A DNA stretch of 64,000 nt, from NCBI GenBank assembly GCA_002862095.1, contig PHSQ01000004.1:300398-364397 (forward strand). The letters run 5' to 3'. Source of the stretch: Methylocystis sp. KS32 (GTDB lineage: Bacteria; Pseudomonadota; Alphaproteobacteria; Rhizobiales; Beijerinckiaceae). The position numbers were made by a program, and so were the translations under genes. Shown piece by piece: positions 53,756 through 63,812 of this stretch (positions are counted from its first letter, which is position 1; each line of letters begins with the position of its first letter). The notes below the pieces were generated by a model. The model was not told where the DNA came from. It did no database searches and was given only the letters and a program-made list of their open reading frames with translations.

Positions 53756-54982
53756 ATGAAAGATTATCCCGATAGACGATGGCTGTTGCGCCAGGCGGGG
53801 CGAACTCTCTCCGGGGCGGCGGCTTCCATCGTTTCCACTTCCCTCGGCGCCCGCGCGGAGGATCGCGTGACGCTTCCTTTCGCCAATGGCGAGCGTCCCC
53901 TCGTTCGCTATCCTGGCAAGCGCCCGCTCATCCAGCTCACCGCCCGGCCGCCGCAGCTGGAAACGCCGTTTTCTGTTTTCAACGAAAATGTGATCACGCC
54001 CAACGACGCGTTCTTTGTGCGATATCATCTCGCCGACATCCCCCTTACCATCGATCCGGACGCCTTTCGCCTTGAAGTCAAAGGGAATGTCGAACGGCCG
54101 ATTTCCCTTTCGCTCGCCGAGCTGAAATCGGGTTTCGAGCCCGTCGAGATCGTTGCGGTCCATCAGTGCACCGGCAACAGCCGCGGCTTCGTCGAGCCGC
54201 GCGTGGCCGGCGGGCAGCTTGGCCACGGCGCCATGGGCAACGCCCGCTGGCGCGGGGTTCCGCTCAAGGCCGTGCTCGACAAGGCCGGCGTGCGCGCCGG
54301 AAGCCGACAGGTCGTCTTTAATGGTCTAGACAAGCCAGTGCTGCCGGAGACGCCAGATTTTTTGAAGGCGCTCGACGTCGACCACGCGCGGGACGGCGAG
54401 GTCATACTGGCCTACGCCATGAACGGCGAGGATTTGCCATGGCTGAACGGCTTTCCGCTCCGGCTCGTCGTTCCCGGCTACTACGGAACCTATTGGGTCA
54501 AGCATCTCAATGAAATCACGGTGATCGACCGCGTGTTCGACGGTTTTTGGATGTCGACGGCCTATCGCGCGCCGGACAACGCCTGCGCCTGCGTCGAACC
54601 GGGTCGGAAGCCGCTCGCGACGACCCCCGTGACCCGATTCAATGTGCGATCTTTCATCACCAATCTGGCCGACGGGATGACGGTCGCGGCCGGAACGCCA
54701 ACCCTTGTAAAGGGCATCGCTTTCGACGGAGGTTACGGCGTCGCCGACGTGCTCCTTTCCGCCGACGGCGGGCAAAGCTGGCGCGAGGCGCGGCTAGGCG
54801 CCGATCTTGGCCGCTATTCGTTCCGCGAATGGCGCGCCGACCTCGATTTGCCAAAGGGAGCGCATGAGCTGAAAGTGCGCGCGATCAACACAATAGGACA
54901 GTCGCAACCCATGGCGCCGCTCTGGAACCCGCCGGGCTATCTTCGCAATGTCGTCGAGACGGTGCGCGTCCATGCCGCGTGA
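53756..54982 (+). CDS. sorA: sulfite dehydrogenase molybdopterin subunit (SorA-like)
   Basis: A 408-residue periplasmic molybdoenzyme oxidising sulfite to sulfate. The N-terminus 'DRRWLLRQAGRTLSG' is a Tat-type signal. Moco ligand Cys138 is in 'HQCTGNSRG'; 'YYGTYWVKHLNEI' and a C-terminal Mo-co dimerisation domain (about 285-408) complete the sulfite-oxidase fold. A cytochrome c gene follows at once, as in SorAB. SoxC is an alternative, but no other sox genes are present. Confidence 0.88.
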   Translation: MKDYPDRRWLLRQAGRTLSGAAASIVSTSLGARAEDRVTLPFANGERPLVRYPGKRPLIQLTARPPQLETPFSVFNENVITPNDAFFVRYHLADIPLTIDPDAFRLEVKGNVERPISLSLAELKSGFEPVEIVAVHQCTGNSRGFVEPRVAGGQLGHGAMGNARWRGVPLKAVLDKAGVRAGSRQVVFNGLDKPVLPETPDFLKALDVDHARDGEVILAYAMNGEDLPWLNGFPLRLVVPGYYGTYWVKHLNEITVIDRVFDGFWMSTAYRAPDNACACVEPGRKPLATTPVTRFNVRSFITNLADGMTVAAGTPTLVKGIAFDGGYGVADVLLSADGGQSWREARLGADLGRYSFREWRADLDLPKGAHELKVRAINTIGQSQPMAPLWNPPGYLRNVVETVRVHAA

Positions 54983-54989
54983 GCAAGCC

Positions 54990-55298
54990 ATGAACCGGAG
55001 GCTCATCCCGCTCCTCGCGGCCTTCGCCATTCTGGCGATGGCCGGGGATGGCGTCGCGAAGCCGCTGTCCTATCGGCTGCCCGACGAGACGGCGACGCTG
55101 CGGCCCGCGCCCGACATGGAGGCGGCCCAGAACAACTGCGCCGTCTGTCATTCCCTGGATTATATTACGACGCAGCCGCCGGGGCTGGGCCGGGTGTTCT
55201 GGGAGACCGAGGTCAATAAGATGATCCACGCCTACCATGCCCCAATCGACGAGGCCGACGCCAAGGCCATCGTGGATTACCTCGCGCGCGTCTACTAG
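54990..55298 (+). CDS. sorB: sulfite dehydrogenase cytochrome c subunit (SorB-like)
   Basis: A 102-residue secreted monoheme cytochrome c: signal peptide 1-23, heme site 'CAVCHS', and a Met in 'EVNKMIHAYHAPI' as likely axial ligand. It takes electrons from SorA to the respiratory chain. ATG 54990 was chosen; an ATG at 54972 overlaps sorA. The TAG stop is part of repeat R1g. Confidence 0.87.
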   Translation: MNRRLIPLLAAFAILAMAGDGVAKPLSYRLPDETATLRPAPDMEAAQNNCAVCHSLDYITTQPPGLGRVFWETEVNKMIHAYHAPIDEADAKAIVDYLARVY

Positions 55299-55412
55299 AG
55301 CAAAATCCGAAAAACTTGATAGACTTGTTCGATCAGATTTTGCTCCAGCTTGTGAAGCTGGAGCGATTTCTTGATCGACCAGACGATTTCGTCCGGTCGG
55401 AAAGCGTTCTAG
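55295..55412 (+). repeat. R1 dispersed three-hairpin element, copy g
   Basis: It begins CTAGAGCAAAATCC, with TAG doubling as the sorB stop, and ends GCGTTCTAG. Hairpin 2 is extended here to GCTCCAGCTT-GTG-AAGCTGGAGC, a better stem than in other copies. Confidence 0.87.
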
Positions 55413-55517
55413 CGGCGGACCCACGCCGATTGTTCTTGTTTTTGGGCGGCCGGCGTCCTAGTTTCCCGCTCGATTAACAGGTTGCGAAAGCGACCATCGG
55501 TTTTCGGAGGATGCGCG

Positions 55518-55748
55518 ATGGGTGGCCTGTCTATCTGGCACTGGATCATCGTCGGCGGCGTGGTGTTCGTGCTGTTTGGCGGGAAGTTCAAAATTTCCGA
55601 CGTGATGGGCGACGTCGCCAAGGGCATAAAATCCTTCAAAAAAGGCATGGCGGACGACGATTCCGTCACCGACGAGGCGCAAAAGCCGGTCCAGCTCTCG
55701 GCCGACAATTCTTCTCTGGAAAAGGCCAGCGACGCCAAGAAGCTCTGA
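55518..55748 (+). CDS. tatA: Sec-independent translocase TatA
   Basis: A 76-residue TatA with an N-terminal helix '[20 protein letters not shown]', the FGxxK-type hinge, and an amphipathic helix ('[16 protein letters not shown]'). It forms the Tat pore with TatBC. ATG 55518 gives the canonical MGxxSxWHW start; a longer frame from 55482 is disregarded. Confidence 0.95.
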   Translation: MGGLSIWHWIIVGGVVFVLFGGKFKISDVMGDVAKGIKSFKKGMADDDSVTDEAQKPVQLSADNSSLEKASDAKKL

Positions 55749-55787
55749 AACCTGGCGTGAGTGGACCAAAATCTCGCGGAATTTTCA

Positions 55788-56174
55788 ATGTTCGATTTCG
55801 ACGCCGGAAAGCTGATCGTCATCGGCATTGTCGTTCTTGTCGTGATCCCGTCCAAGGATTTGCCCCGCGTCATGCGTCAGCTTGGGCAACTCTTGGGGAA
55901 AATGCGTCGCATGGCCGCCGAATTTCAGGGGCAGTTCATGGATGCGATGCGCGAGGCGCAACTCGAGGACGTCAGGAAAGATCTGAAGAAGGACCTCGAC
56001 TCGGCGATAGGCTCGGTCGGGCTCAACGGCGCTTTCGACCCGATGGCCGAAGCCCGCAAGCACATCGGGGAGGCGGCGGAGACGCCGCATAGCCCCCCGG
56101 CGGAGAAGGCGCCCAAGGAGCCCGAAGGTCCGGCGCCGGCGACAGCTTCGCGGCCAAGCGAGCCGCGGGCATGA
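55788..56174 (+). CDS. tatB: Sec-independent translocase TatB
   Basis: A 128-residue TatB: 'MFDFDAGKLIVIGIVVLVVI' then 'PSKDLPRVMRQLGQLLGKMR' and an Ala/Pro/Glu-rich tail. It binds substrate with TatC. It overlaps tatC by 4 bp. ATG 55788 is the family start. Confidence 0.95.
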   Translation: MFDFDAGKLIVIGIVVLVVIPSKDLPRVMRQLGQLLGKMRRMAAEFQGQFMDAMREAQLEDVRKDLKKDLDSAIGSVGLNGAFDPMAEARKHIGEAAETPHSPPAEKAPKEPEGPAPATASRPSEPRA

Positions 56175-56953
56175 CCGACGACGACATCGAGGCCACCAAG
56201 GCGCCGCTCATCGAACATCTGATGGAGTTGCGCGAGCGGCTGATCCGCGCGCTGCTCGCTTTCCTGGCGATGTTCCTGCTGTCTTTTTATTTCGCCAAGG
56301 ACATCTACAATCTGCTGGTCGTGCCCTATACGCAGGTCGCGGGACCGGAGGCGAAACTCATTTATACCGCGCCGCAGGAATATTTCTTCACGCAGATCAA
56401 AGTGGCGCTGTTCTCGGCGGCCTTTTTCTCCTGCCCCGTGGTTTTTGGCCAGCTCTACGCCTTCGTCGCGCCCGGCCTCTACAAGCATGAACGCGCCGTG
56501 TTCCGGCCCTATCTCTTCGCGACGCCCATCTTCTTCGCGGCGGGCGCGTTGCTGGTCTATTTCGTAGTGACGCCCAATTTGCTGCGTTTTTTCATCGGGA
56601 TGCAGCAGGCCAACGAGCCCGGAAAGGCGCAGATCGAACTGCTTCCGCGCGTTTCGGAATATCTCTCGCTCGTCATGACGCTGGTTCTGGCCTTCGGCGC
56701 GGTGTTCCAGCTTCCGGTCGTTCTCACCCTGCTTGGACAGGTAGGGATCGTAACGTCGCAATTTCTGGCGGAAAAGCGCAGATACGCCATCGTTCTCGTC
56801 TTCATCGTCGCGGCTGTTCTGACGCCCCCGGATGTCTTCAGCCAGCTCGCCTTGGCCGTGCCGGGCATGTTGCTCTATGAGGCCTCGATCTTTTCGGTTC
56901 GCGTGGTCGAAAAGAAGCGCGCCGCCGCGCAGGCGGCCAGCGGGACGACATAG
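56171..56953 (+). CDS. tatC: Sec-independent translocase TatC
   Basis: A 260-residue six-helix protein, the twin-arginine signal receptor. 'APLIEHLMELRERLIRAL' at the N-terminus, 'YTAPQEYFFTQIKVALF' and 'FVAPGLYKHERA' are conserved. It starts within the tatB stop (ATGA). Confidence 0.97.
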   Translation: MTDDDIEATKAPLIEHLMELRERLIRALLAFLAMFLLSFYFAKDIYNLLVVPYTQVAGPEAKLIYTAPQEYFFTQIKVALFSAAFFSCPVVFGQLYAFVAPGLYKHERAVFRPYLFATPIFFAAGALLVYFVVTPNLLRFFIGMQQANEPGKAQIELLPRVSEYLSLVMTLVLAFGAVFQLPVVLTLLGQVGIVTSQFLAEKRRYAIVLVFIVAAVLTPPDVFSQLALAVPGMLLYEASIFSVRVVEKKRAAAQAASGTT

Positions 56954-58480
<1,527 letters not shown>

Positions 58481-58815
58481 GAAATCGCAAATCTCGCAAG
58501 CACGACAGTCTACCCTCTCCCCCGCAAGGGGGGAGAGAATTGCGCCTTATGGGCGACGTTCTTGTAAGGGGGCGGAGCGCATCGGCTCACCCCGATTGCG
58601 CGCGGCCCGCGCCGCGATTTGCGCCTGCGATCCATCGGCTATGAAATTCCGCGTTTCCGAAATCAGGAAGTATAGGAAAATCTTGAGGGCGTCGCCGAAA
58701 CGATTCGATTGAAGCTGGCGGAGTTGCGGCCGCGCATCGAAGCCGACGGACATGCCTGTGATACGCAAGCCAACCAAGCGGGCGGGGCGGCGAAGATTGA
58801 TGGTGCAAAGAGCTG
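58481..58815. other. 335-bp serS-surE intergenic region with a GC hairpin
   Basis: It contains CTCTCCCCC-GCAA-GGGGGAGAG (stem 58515-58523/58529-58537) without a T-tract. This type of short palindrome is common between genes. Short open frames here resemble no protein family. Confidence 0.5.
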
Positions 58816-59586
58816 ATGCGCATACTCATCACCAATGACGACGGCATACACGCGCCCGGCCTCGCCATCATGGAGCGGATCGCGCGCGAGATTTCGGACG
58901 ACATCTTCGTCATCGCGCCGGAGACGGAGCAGTCTGGCGTCGCGCATTCGCTGTCGCTGAACGATCCGCTGCGTCTGCGCGAAATCTCCAAGCGCCATTA
59001 CGCCGTGAAGGGCACGCCGACCGACTGCGTCATCATGGGCGTGCGCAAGCTGATGGACGCCCCGCCCGACCTCGTGCTTTCCGGCGTCAATTGCGGCCAG
59101 AACGTCGCCGAGGACGTGACCTATTCGGGCACCATCGCCGCTGCGATGGAGGGGACCATGCTTGGCATTCCTTCCATCGCGCTGTCGCAGGTTTACGATT
59201 TTTTCGCGGGGCGCCAGACGATCCATTGGAGCTGCGCGGAGGCCCATGCGGTCAGCGTGATGCGCAAGCTTCTCGCGGCGGGCATTCCGCCCGATGTGCT
59301 GATGAACGTCAATTTTCCCGCCTGCCTTCCGCATGAGGTTCGTGGCGTCGCCGTCACCATGCAGGGGCGCCGCAGCAACGACCTCATGAAGATCGAGGAC
59401 CGCAAGGACGGGCGCGGCAATCCCTATCATTGGATCGCCTTCCAGCGGGGTAATTTCACGCCTGGCCCCGGCACCGATCTCGAAGCGCTGGAAGAGAACA
59501 AGATCACGGTGACGCCGCTGAAGCTCGATTTGACCGACCATCCCGCCGTGACTGCTTTCGCTAATGTCTTCGAGACGGAATCATGA
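58816..59586 (+). CDS. surE: 5'/3'-nucleotidase SurE
   Basis: A 256-residue survival-protein nucleotidase. '[15 protein letters not shown]' carries the metal-binding Asp-Asp, with '[15 protein letters not shown]', '[10 protein letters not shown]', '[21 protein letters not shown]' further on. It overlaps pcm by 4 bp; surE-pcm-nlpD is a conserved set. Confidence 0.96.
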   Translation: MRILITNDDGIHAPGLAIMERIAREISDDIFVIAPETEQSGVAHSLSLNDPLRLREISKRHYAVKGTPTDCVIMGVRKLMDAPPDLVLSGVNCGQNVAEDVTYSGTIAAAMEGTMLGIPSIALSQVYDFFAGRQTIHWSCAEAHAVSVMRKLLAAGIPPDVLMNVNFPACLPHEVRGVAVTMQGRRSNDLMKIEDRKDGRGNPYHWIAFQRGNFTPGPGTDLEALEENKITVTPLKLDLTDHPAVTAFANVFETES

Positions 59587-60263
59587 GCGGCGAATTCGAG
59601 ACCGAGGCGCTGCCGGTCGAGACGCGAGCCGCGCTCGGGTTGCAATTGCGCCGGGCCGGCGTCCGCGACATCTCGGTCATGCGCGCCATCGAGCGCCTGC
59701 CGCGCGAACTCTTCTCGCCGCATCGTTTTCGCGATCTCTCCAATCGCAACATCGCCTTGCCGATAGAATGCGGCCAGACCATGCCGGCCCCGGCGGAGCT
59801 TGGCCGCTGGCTCGAGGCGCTCGCCGTCGAACCCTCGCACCGCGTTCTGGAGGTTGGCTCGGGCTCGGGCTATGGGGCGGCGGCGCTGGCTCAACTCGCG
59901 CGGGAAGTCGTTTCCATCGAGCGATATGAAACGCTGGCGATCGAGGCGCAAAGCCGGTTGGAGTCGCTGGCTATTTCGAACGCCAGGGTCGTGTTCGGCG
60001 ACGGCCTGACAGACGAGCCGTCGCTCGGTCTGTTCGAGCGGATCATTCTGCATATGTGTTTCGACGAAACGCCTCTCCGCGCGTTGGAGCGGCTCGCTCC
60101 AGACGGGGTGATGGCGTTTGGGAAATTTCTGCCTGGGAGGGAGGGCGAACGGCGTCGCGCACGGCTGGTGCGGCTGGTGCGCAGCGGCTCCGAATTTAAC
60201 GAAATCGACTGCGGCGAATGCCGTCAAGCCGCCGCTCTTAGCGGACGCGCCTTGGCGATGTAA
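59583..60263 (+). CDS. pcm: protein-L-isoaspartate O-methyltransferase
   Basis: A 226-residue SAM-dependent repair enzyme for isoaspartyl residues. '[14 protein letters not shown]', '[13 protein letters not shown]' and SAM motif I '[19 protein letters not shown]' are present. ATG overlaps the surE stop. Confidence 0.94.
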   Translation: MSGEFETEALPVETRAALGLQLRRAGVRDISVMRAIERLPRELFSPHRFRDLSNRNIALPIECGQTMPAPAELGRWLEALAVEPSHRVLEVGSGSGYGAAALAQLAREVVSIERYETLAIEAQSRLESLAISNARVVFGDGLTDEPSLGLFERIILHMCFDETPLRALERLAPDGVMAFGKFLPGREGERRRARLVRLVRSGSEFNEIDCGECRQAAALSGRALAM

Positions 60264-60389
60264 AGCGTTACTCGCGCGTTAAGCTTACAAATTTAGCGAC
60301 CCCGATGAACTTGTGTTCATCTTAAACGCCTCCTTAACCGGGCTATGCCTATAACAATAGCGTTGGTTTGAGTTTGAGTGGGTCGCGTC

Positions 60390-61979
60390 ATGGCAATAAT
60401 GCGTCGTGTTTTTATCCCGAGGGCCGCCGTGCGGCTCATGTTGGCCGCCGGAACCGCCGCTTTGATCGCGGGATGTTCCGATGCGAGCCGTTTCTCGGCC
60501 GATCCTTTCGCCGATCCCTTTGATCGCAGTCCCACGCACACGACGCGCTCGTCGCGATCCGTGGACCGCGCGCCGACGGGAGCGATAGCAAGCGCTCCCA
60601 ATTCGGCCCCGATCCAGGCGAGGCCGCTCGCTGCGCCGACGAAGGCCGCTCCTCAAGCAAACGCCGGCGCCCGGCCTGTTCCCGCGCCGCAGCCACAGGC
60701 GGCCGCTCCAGCGGGCGCTTATAATCACTGGAGCGCCGAAGGCGGCACTCCGATCACGGTCGCCGGGGGCGAAACCCCCGCCATCATCGCCAATCGCTAT
60801 GGCGTGCCGACCGACGCTCTGCTGCATGTCAACGGCTTTTCCAGCGCGCAGCAGGTGCAGCCCGGCGCCCGTCTCGTGATCCCGGTTTACCGCGCGACGG
60901 CCGTCGCCCCGAAGCCGGCTCCGCCGGCGCATGTCGCGACGGAGGAACGCCCCGTGCCCAAGCCGGTCCACAAGGTCGAGGCGAAGCCCGCGCCATCCAA
61001 GCCCGCGAAGCCCGAGAAGGCGGCGAAGTCCGAAGAGGATGACGACGACGCCCGGGCGACGAAGAAGGCCGCCGGCAAGCGGGTCGAAGCGCCTACGCCC
61101 AAGCCGCCGCATCTCGCGAAAGCGGAGAAGCGCGAAGAGGAAGAAAAGGCGGCGGCCGTCGCTAAGGCGAAGACTCTGAAACAGACCGCCAAAGCCGACG
61201 AAGATAAGCCAGTAGCGAAGCCGAAGGCGCATGTCGGCAAAGTGGCCAAGGACGACGACGAGGAGGACAAATCCGTTGTCGCCTCGAAGGCTAGGCCCGG
61301 CAAGACCCATGTCGCCGTCAAGGCCGAAGAGGAGAGAGAGCCGAAGACCGTGGTCAAGTCGAAGCCGGCGCGTATGGCCAGGGTGGAGGAAAGAACGGAA
61401 GAGGTCCAGCGCGCGCCGCAGTCGAAGGCCCGCGTCGCGAGAGCCGAGCCCGCGCCAGTCGAGGCTCCGGCCCCGAAGATTCAAGAAAAACGCGAGCCGG
61501 TGAAGACCGCCGCGGCGGAAGCCCCGGCGGTGGAGACGGCGAAGGTTGACAGGTCGACCACCACCGCTTCCGTTGGCCCGGTCGAGGAGGACAAGCCTTC
61601 GGACAGCGCGCATCCCGAGTTCCGTTGGCCGGCGCGCGGCCGCATCATTCAGGGCTTCGCCAGCGGCGGCAACGATGGCATCAATATAGCGGTGCCGGAA
61701 GGCACGTCTGTGAAAGCGGCCGAGGGCGGCACAGTGGTTTACGCGGGCAACGAACTGAAGGGCTATGGCAATCTCGTGCTGATTCGCCATCCCAATGGCT
61801 TCGTGTCGGCCTACGCCCATAACGGCGAGGTGTCGGTCAAGCGCGGCGACCATGTGACGCGCGGCCAGGCGATCGCGAAATCGGGTCAGAGCGGAAATGT
61901 CGCCTCCCCGCAGCTTCATTTCGAGTTGCGCAAGGGTTCGACCCCGGTCGATCCCACCAGCTATCTCGCGGGGCTGTAA
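60390..61979 (+). CDS. NlpD-like LysM/LytM lipoprotein (degenerate LytM factor)
   Basis: A 529-residue outer-membrane lipoprotein: lipobox 'ALIAGC' (Cys29), LysM domain (about 118-165, 'ETPAIIANRYGVPTDALLHVNGF'), a Lys/Ala/Glu/Pro-rich linker of over 200 residues, and a C-terminal LytM (M23) domain (about 415-525). The first zinc motif HxxxD is replaced by Asn ('GGNDGINIA'), as in E. coli NlpD, so it is probably an amidase activator rather than a peptidase. Follows surE-pcm as nlpD does. ATG 60390; GTG 60378 possible. Confidence 0.9.
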   Translation: MAIMRRVFIPRAAVRLMLAAGTAALIAGCSDASRFSADPFADPFDRSPTHTTRSSRSVDRAPTGAIASAPNSAPIQARPLAAPTKAAPQANAGARPVPAPQPQAAAPAGAYNHWSAEGGTPITVAGGETPAIIANRYGVPTDALLHVNGFSSAQQVQPGARLVIPVYRATAVAPKPAPPAHVATEERPVPKPVHKVEAKPAPSKPAKPEKAAKSEEDDDDARATKKAAGKRVEAPTPKPPHLAKAEKREEEEKAAAVAKAKTLKQTAKADEDKPVAKPKAHVGKVAKDDDEEDKSVVASKARPGKTHVAVKAEEEREPKTVVKSKPARMARVEERTEEVQRAPQSKARVARAEPAPVEAPAPKIQEKREPVKTAAAEAPAVETAKVDRSTTTASVGPVEEDKPSDSAHPEFRWPARGRIIQGFASGGNDGINIAVPEGTSVKAAEGGTVVYAGNELKGYGNLVLIRHPNGFVSAYAHNGEVSVKRGDHVTRGQAIAKSGQSGNVASPQLHFELRKGSTPVDPTSYLAGL

Positions 61980-62033
61980 GCCTCTCGATCAAGGACGCTC
62001 CGGCGTTCGCGAGACAACCAGCGCCGGAGAATG

Positions 62034-62077
62034 GGGCGGCGGGTCCAAAGAAAGGCCCGCCGCCCGTTTTCTTTTTT
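62034..62077 (+). terminator. rho-independent terminator after the NlpD-like gene
   Basis: GGGCGGCGGG (62034-62043) pairs with CCCGCCGCCC (62056-62065), followed by GTTTTCTTTTTT. A clear strong terminator 55 bp past the stop. Confidence 0.92.
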
Positions 62078-62134
62078 AAGCCGTTTGATTATGGTCCGCG
62101 CGAAATTTGGCCTGCCGCAAAGGAACTCGCTTCC

Positions 62135-62428
62135 GTGAGATCAGTCTTCGCCTTCGGTTTCGCTCTCTTGTCGATCTCTCCCGCTTTCGCGGTCGACCCG
62201 ACCGGAATTCCCCAATGCGACTCGCTGCTGAAAAAATACGAGGCCTGCTCAGCGGAGTTGCCGCCCAAGCGCGTTCACGAAGCGCAGAAGGAGTTGCTCG
62301 AAGGCGCCAGCGGCATTCGGGCCAACGCGGAAAATCCAACCCTACGCCCCGATCTCGAGCGCTTCTGCACGGATACTTTCGAGCGCATGAAGACCGACAG
62401 CGACATCAAGGACTGCATGTCGAAATAA
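62135..62428 (+). CDS. small secreted four-cysteine protein
   Basis: 97 residues: signal peptide 1-19 ('FAFGFALLSISPAFA'), then a helical mature part with C28-x8-C37 ('CDSLLKKYEAC') and two more cysteines near the end ('RFCTDTF', 'IKDCMSK'). Paired cysteines in helices suggest two disulfides in the periplasm. The start is GTG 62135. I know no function. Confidence 0.7.
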   Translation: MRSVFAFGFALLSISPAFAVDPTGIPQCDSLLKKYEACSAELPPKRVHEAQKELLEGASGIRANAENPTLRPDLERFCTDTFERMKTDSDIKDCMSK

Positions 62429-62440
62429 GCCGCCGCGCGG

Positions 62441-63163
62441 CTAAAACCTCGTGGTCAGCGCCGTTAGCCAGGCGGGAGAGGCGTCGACCAGGACGGTTTC
62501 GAGCTTTTTGTCGAAGTTCGTGACGATCAGGACGCCGAGCAGAACGAGGAGAGCGCCCAGAGCCTGTTTTGCCAGCGAACCCGCCCCGATGAGCTGATCG
62601 CGCCACCGCAACATGGCTTGGCGTGAGAGCATCCCGAGCAAGAGCAAGGGCAGGGCGGCGCCGAGACCAAAGGCGGTCATTGTAAGCGCGACCTCGCGGA
62701 GATTCTCGCCTTTCGCCGCGAGCACGGAAGCGGCGCCCAAAGTTGGCCCCACACAGGGGCTCCACACCGCTCCAAGGATGAGACCGAGCCCGAACTGCCC
62801 CAGTCCGCCTTTTGCGGGGACGCCCCGAAACGCCCGGTCTATTTTGTCGCTGATCGGTCCCGCCGCCGCGCTGAATCGGGCTTGTAGAGGCGGCGCCGCC
62901 AATACGAGCCCGGCCAGAATCATCAACGCCGCGGCGCCGACGCGGAATGTGTCTCCGTCGATTCCGATGGCGAAGCCAACGGTCGCGACAAACAGACCGA
63001 TCGAGACAAAGGACAAAGCCACTCCGACGGCCAGGAAAACCGGACCGTAGCGGTGTTGAGACGCCGCCGTTCCAAGCATCAGCGGAAGCAATGGCAACAC
63101 GCAGGGCGACAGAACCGAAAGGACGCCAGCGAGAAGCGCGAGACCTGGAGCGGCGAGATTCAT
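62441..63163 (-). CDS. ccdA: CcdA-type cytochrome c biogenesis / thiol transporter
   Basis: A 240-residue six-helix membrane protein carrying reducing power to the periplasm. The two redox cysteines are in 'LSPCVLPLLPLMLG' and 'AVWSPCVGPTLGAAS'. It is 10 bp downstream of a secreted thioredoxin on the same strand, its probable partner. Convergent with the small secreted gene. Confidence 0.92.
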   Translation of the reverse strand: MNLAAPGLALLAGVLSVLSPCVLPLLPLMLGTAASQHRYGPVFLAVGVALSFVSIGLFVATVGFAIGIDGDTFRVGAAALMILAGLVLAAPPLQARFSAAAGPISDKIDRAFRGVPAKGGLGQFGLGLILGAVWSPCVGPTLGAASVLAAKGENLREVALTMTAFGLGAALPLLLLGMLSRQAMLRWRDQLIGAGSLAKQALGALLVLLGVLIVTNFDKKLETVLVDASPAWLTALTTRF

Positions 63164-63173
63164 GGCGTGACCC

Positions 63174-63572
63174 TCAAAGAGCTTTATCGAGCAGCTCGGC
63201 TATGGAACCGGCGTCAGTGTCGCCAACGGAGCGGCCTGTTTCGGTTTCGCCCTTGAAGGTGATGAGAGTGCTCTGGCGCGAAGCCTTCAGGGAGCGTACG
63301 ACGTCCTTCTGGCTGTCGAAGTCGACCTCGAATACTTTTAAGTTTTTGTATTTCTGTTCTTTTTCAAGGTTGTCGAGAATGGGGCGCTGCGCTCTGCAGG
63401 TGGGACACCAGGGCGCCGAGATATCGACGAGGATGGAATCGCCAGCCGCCTGCGCCGCGGCGAAGCTCTTGGCCGTGAAAGGCGCCTTGTCGGCGGCGGC
63501 GGCGCCGAAACCAACGAGAGAGATCGCTGTTGCGGCGAGGGCGGCGCCAATAAAATTGCGGCGGTTCGGCAT
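63174..63572 (-). CDS. periplasmic thioredoxin-fold protein
   Basis: A 132-residue protein with active site Cys-Pro-Thr-Cys in 'APWCPTCRAQRP' and a signal peptide with 'NRRNFIGAALAATA', possibly Tat-type. Start 63572 puts the signal at the N-terminus; a longer frame to 63614 exists. Paired with ccdA, it probably reduces apocytochrome c or other periplasmic disulfides. The cis-Pro position reads 'RQSTLITF', so the usual Pro is replaced by Thr. Confidence 0.88.
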   Translation of the reverse strand: MPNRRNFIGAALAATAISLVGFGAAAADKAPFTAKSFAAAQAAGDSILVDISAPWCPTCRAQRPILDNLEKEQKYKNLKVFEVDFDSQKDVVRSLKASRQSTLITFKGETETGRSVGDTDAGSIAELLDKAL

Positions 63573-63696
63573 GTATTTTTGCTCCCGAGTTGCGATGGCG
63601 TTGGCGCGCGGCATCCCGGGCGCGCCGTCTGCCTGTTATTCGCGGAGGACTGTTTCAGCGTTACAGTTTCCGCCGCTTTTTTTTACTCTAATTCGT

Positions 63697-63812
63697 CTAG
63701 GGCGCTTTCCGACCGGACGGAAACGTCTGGTCGACTAAGAAATCGCTCCAGATTGAAAAAGCTGGAGCAAAATCAAAAAAATGTCTATCAACTTTTTCGG
63801 ACTTTGCGCGAG
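63697..63812 (-). repeat. R1 dispersed three-hairpin element, copy h (reverse)
   Basis: A minus-strand R1 with stem 3 mixed (CCGGACG/CGTCTGG) and a degraded outer hairpin-1 arm. Its 5' end abuts R2d. It lies upstream of the thioredoxin gene; 63573-63696 shows nothing else. Confidence 0.82.

Noticed and set aside
53756..54982. SoxC (sulfane dehydrogenase) instead of SorA
   Set aside because: The downstream partner is a small monoheme cytochrome typical of SorB, and no soxXYZAB genes are present in the window.
58515..58537. GC hairpin as serS terminator
   Set aside because: No T-tract follows on either strand; it is better regarded as a common intergenic palindrome.
60285..61919. Long open frame on the minus strand opposite the NlpD-like gene
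   Set aside because: It is Arg/Gly/Leu-rich with no family resemblance and arises because the Lys/Ala/Glu/Pro codons of the real gene avoid stops in that frame; the plus-strand protein has signal, LysM and LytM domains.
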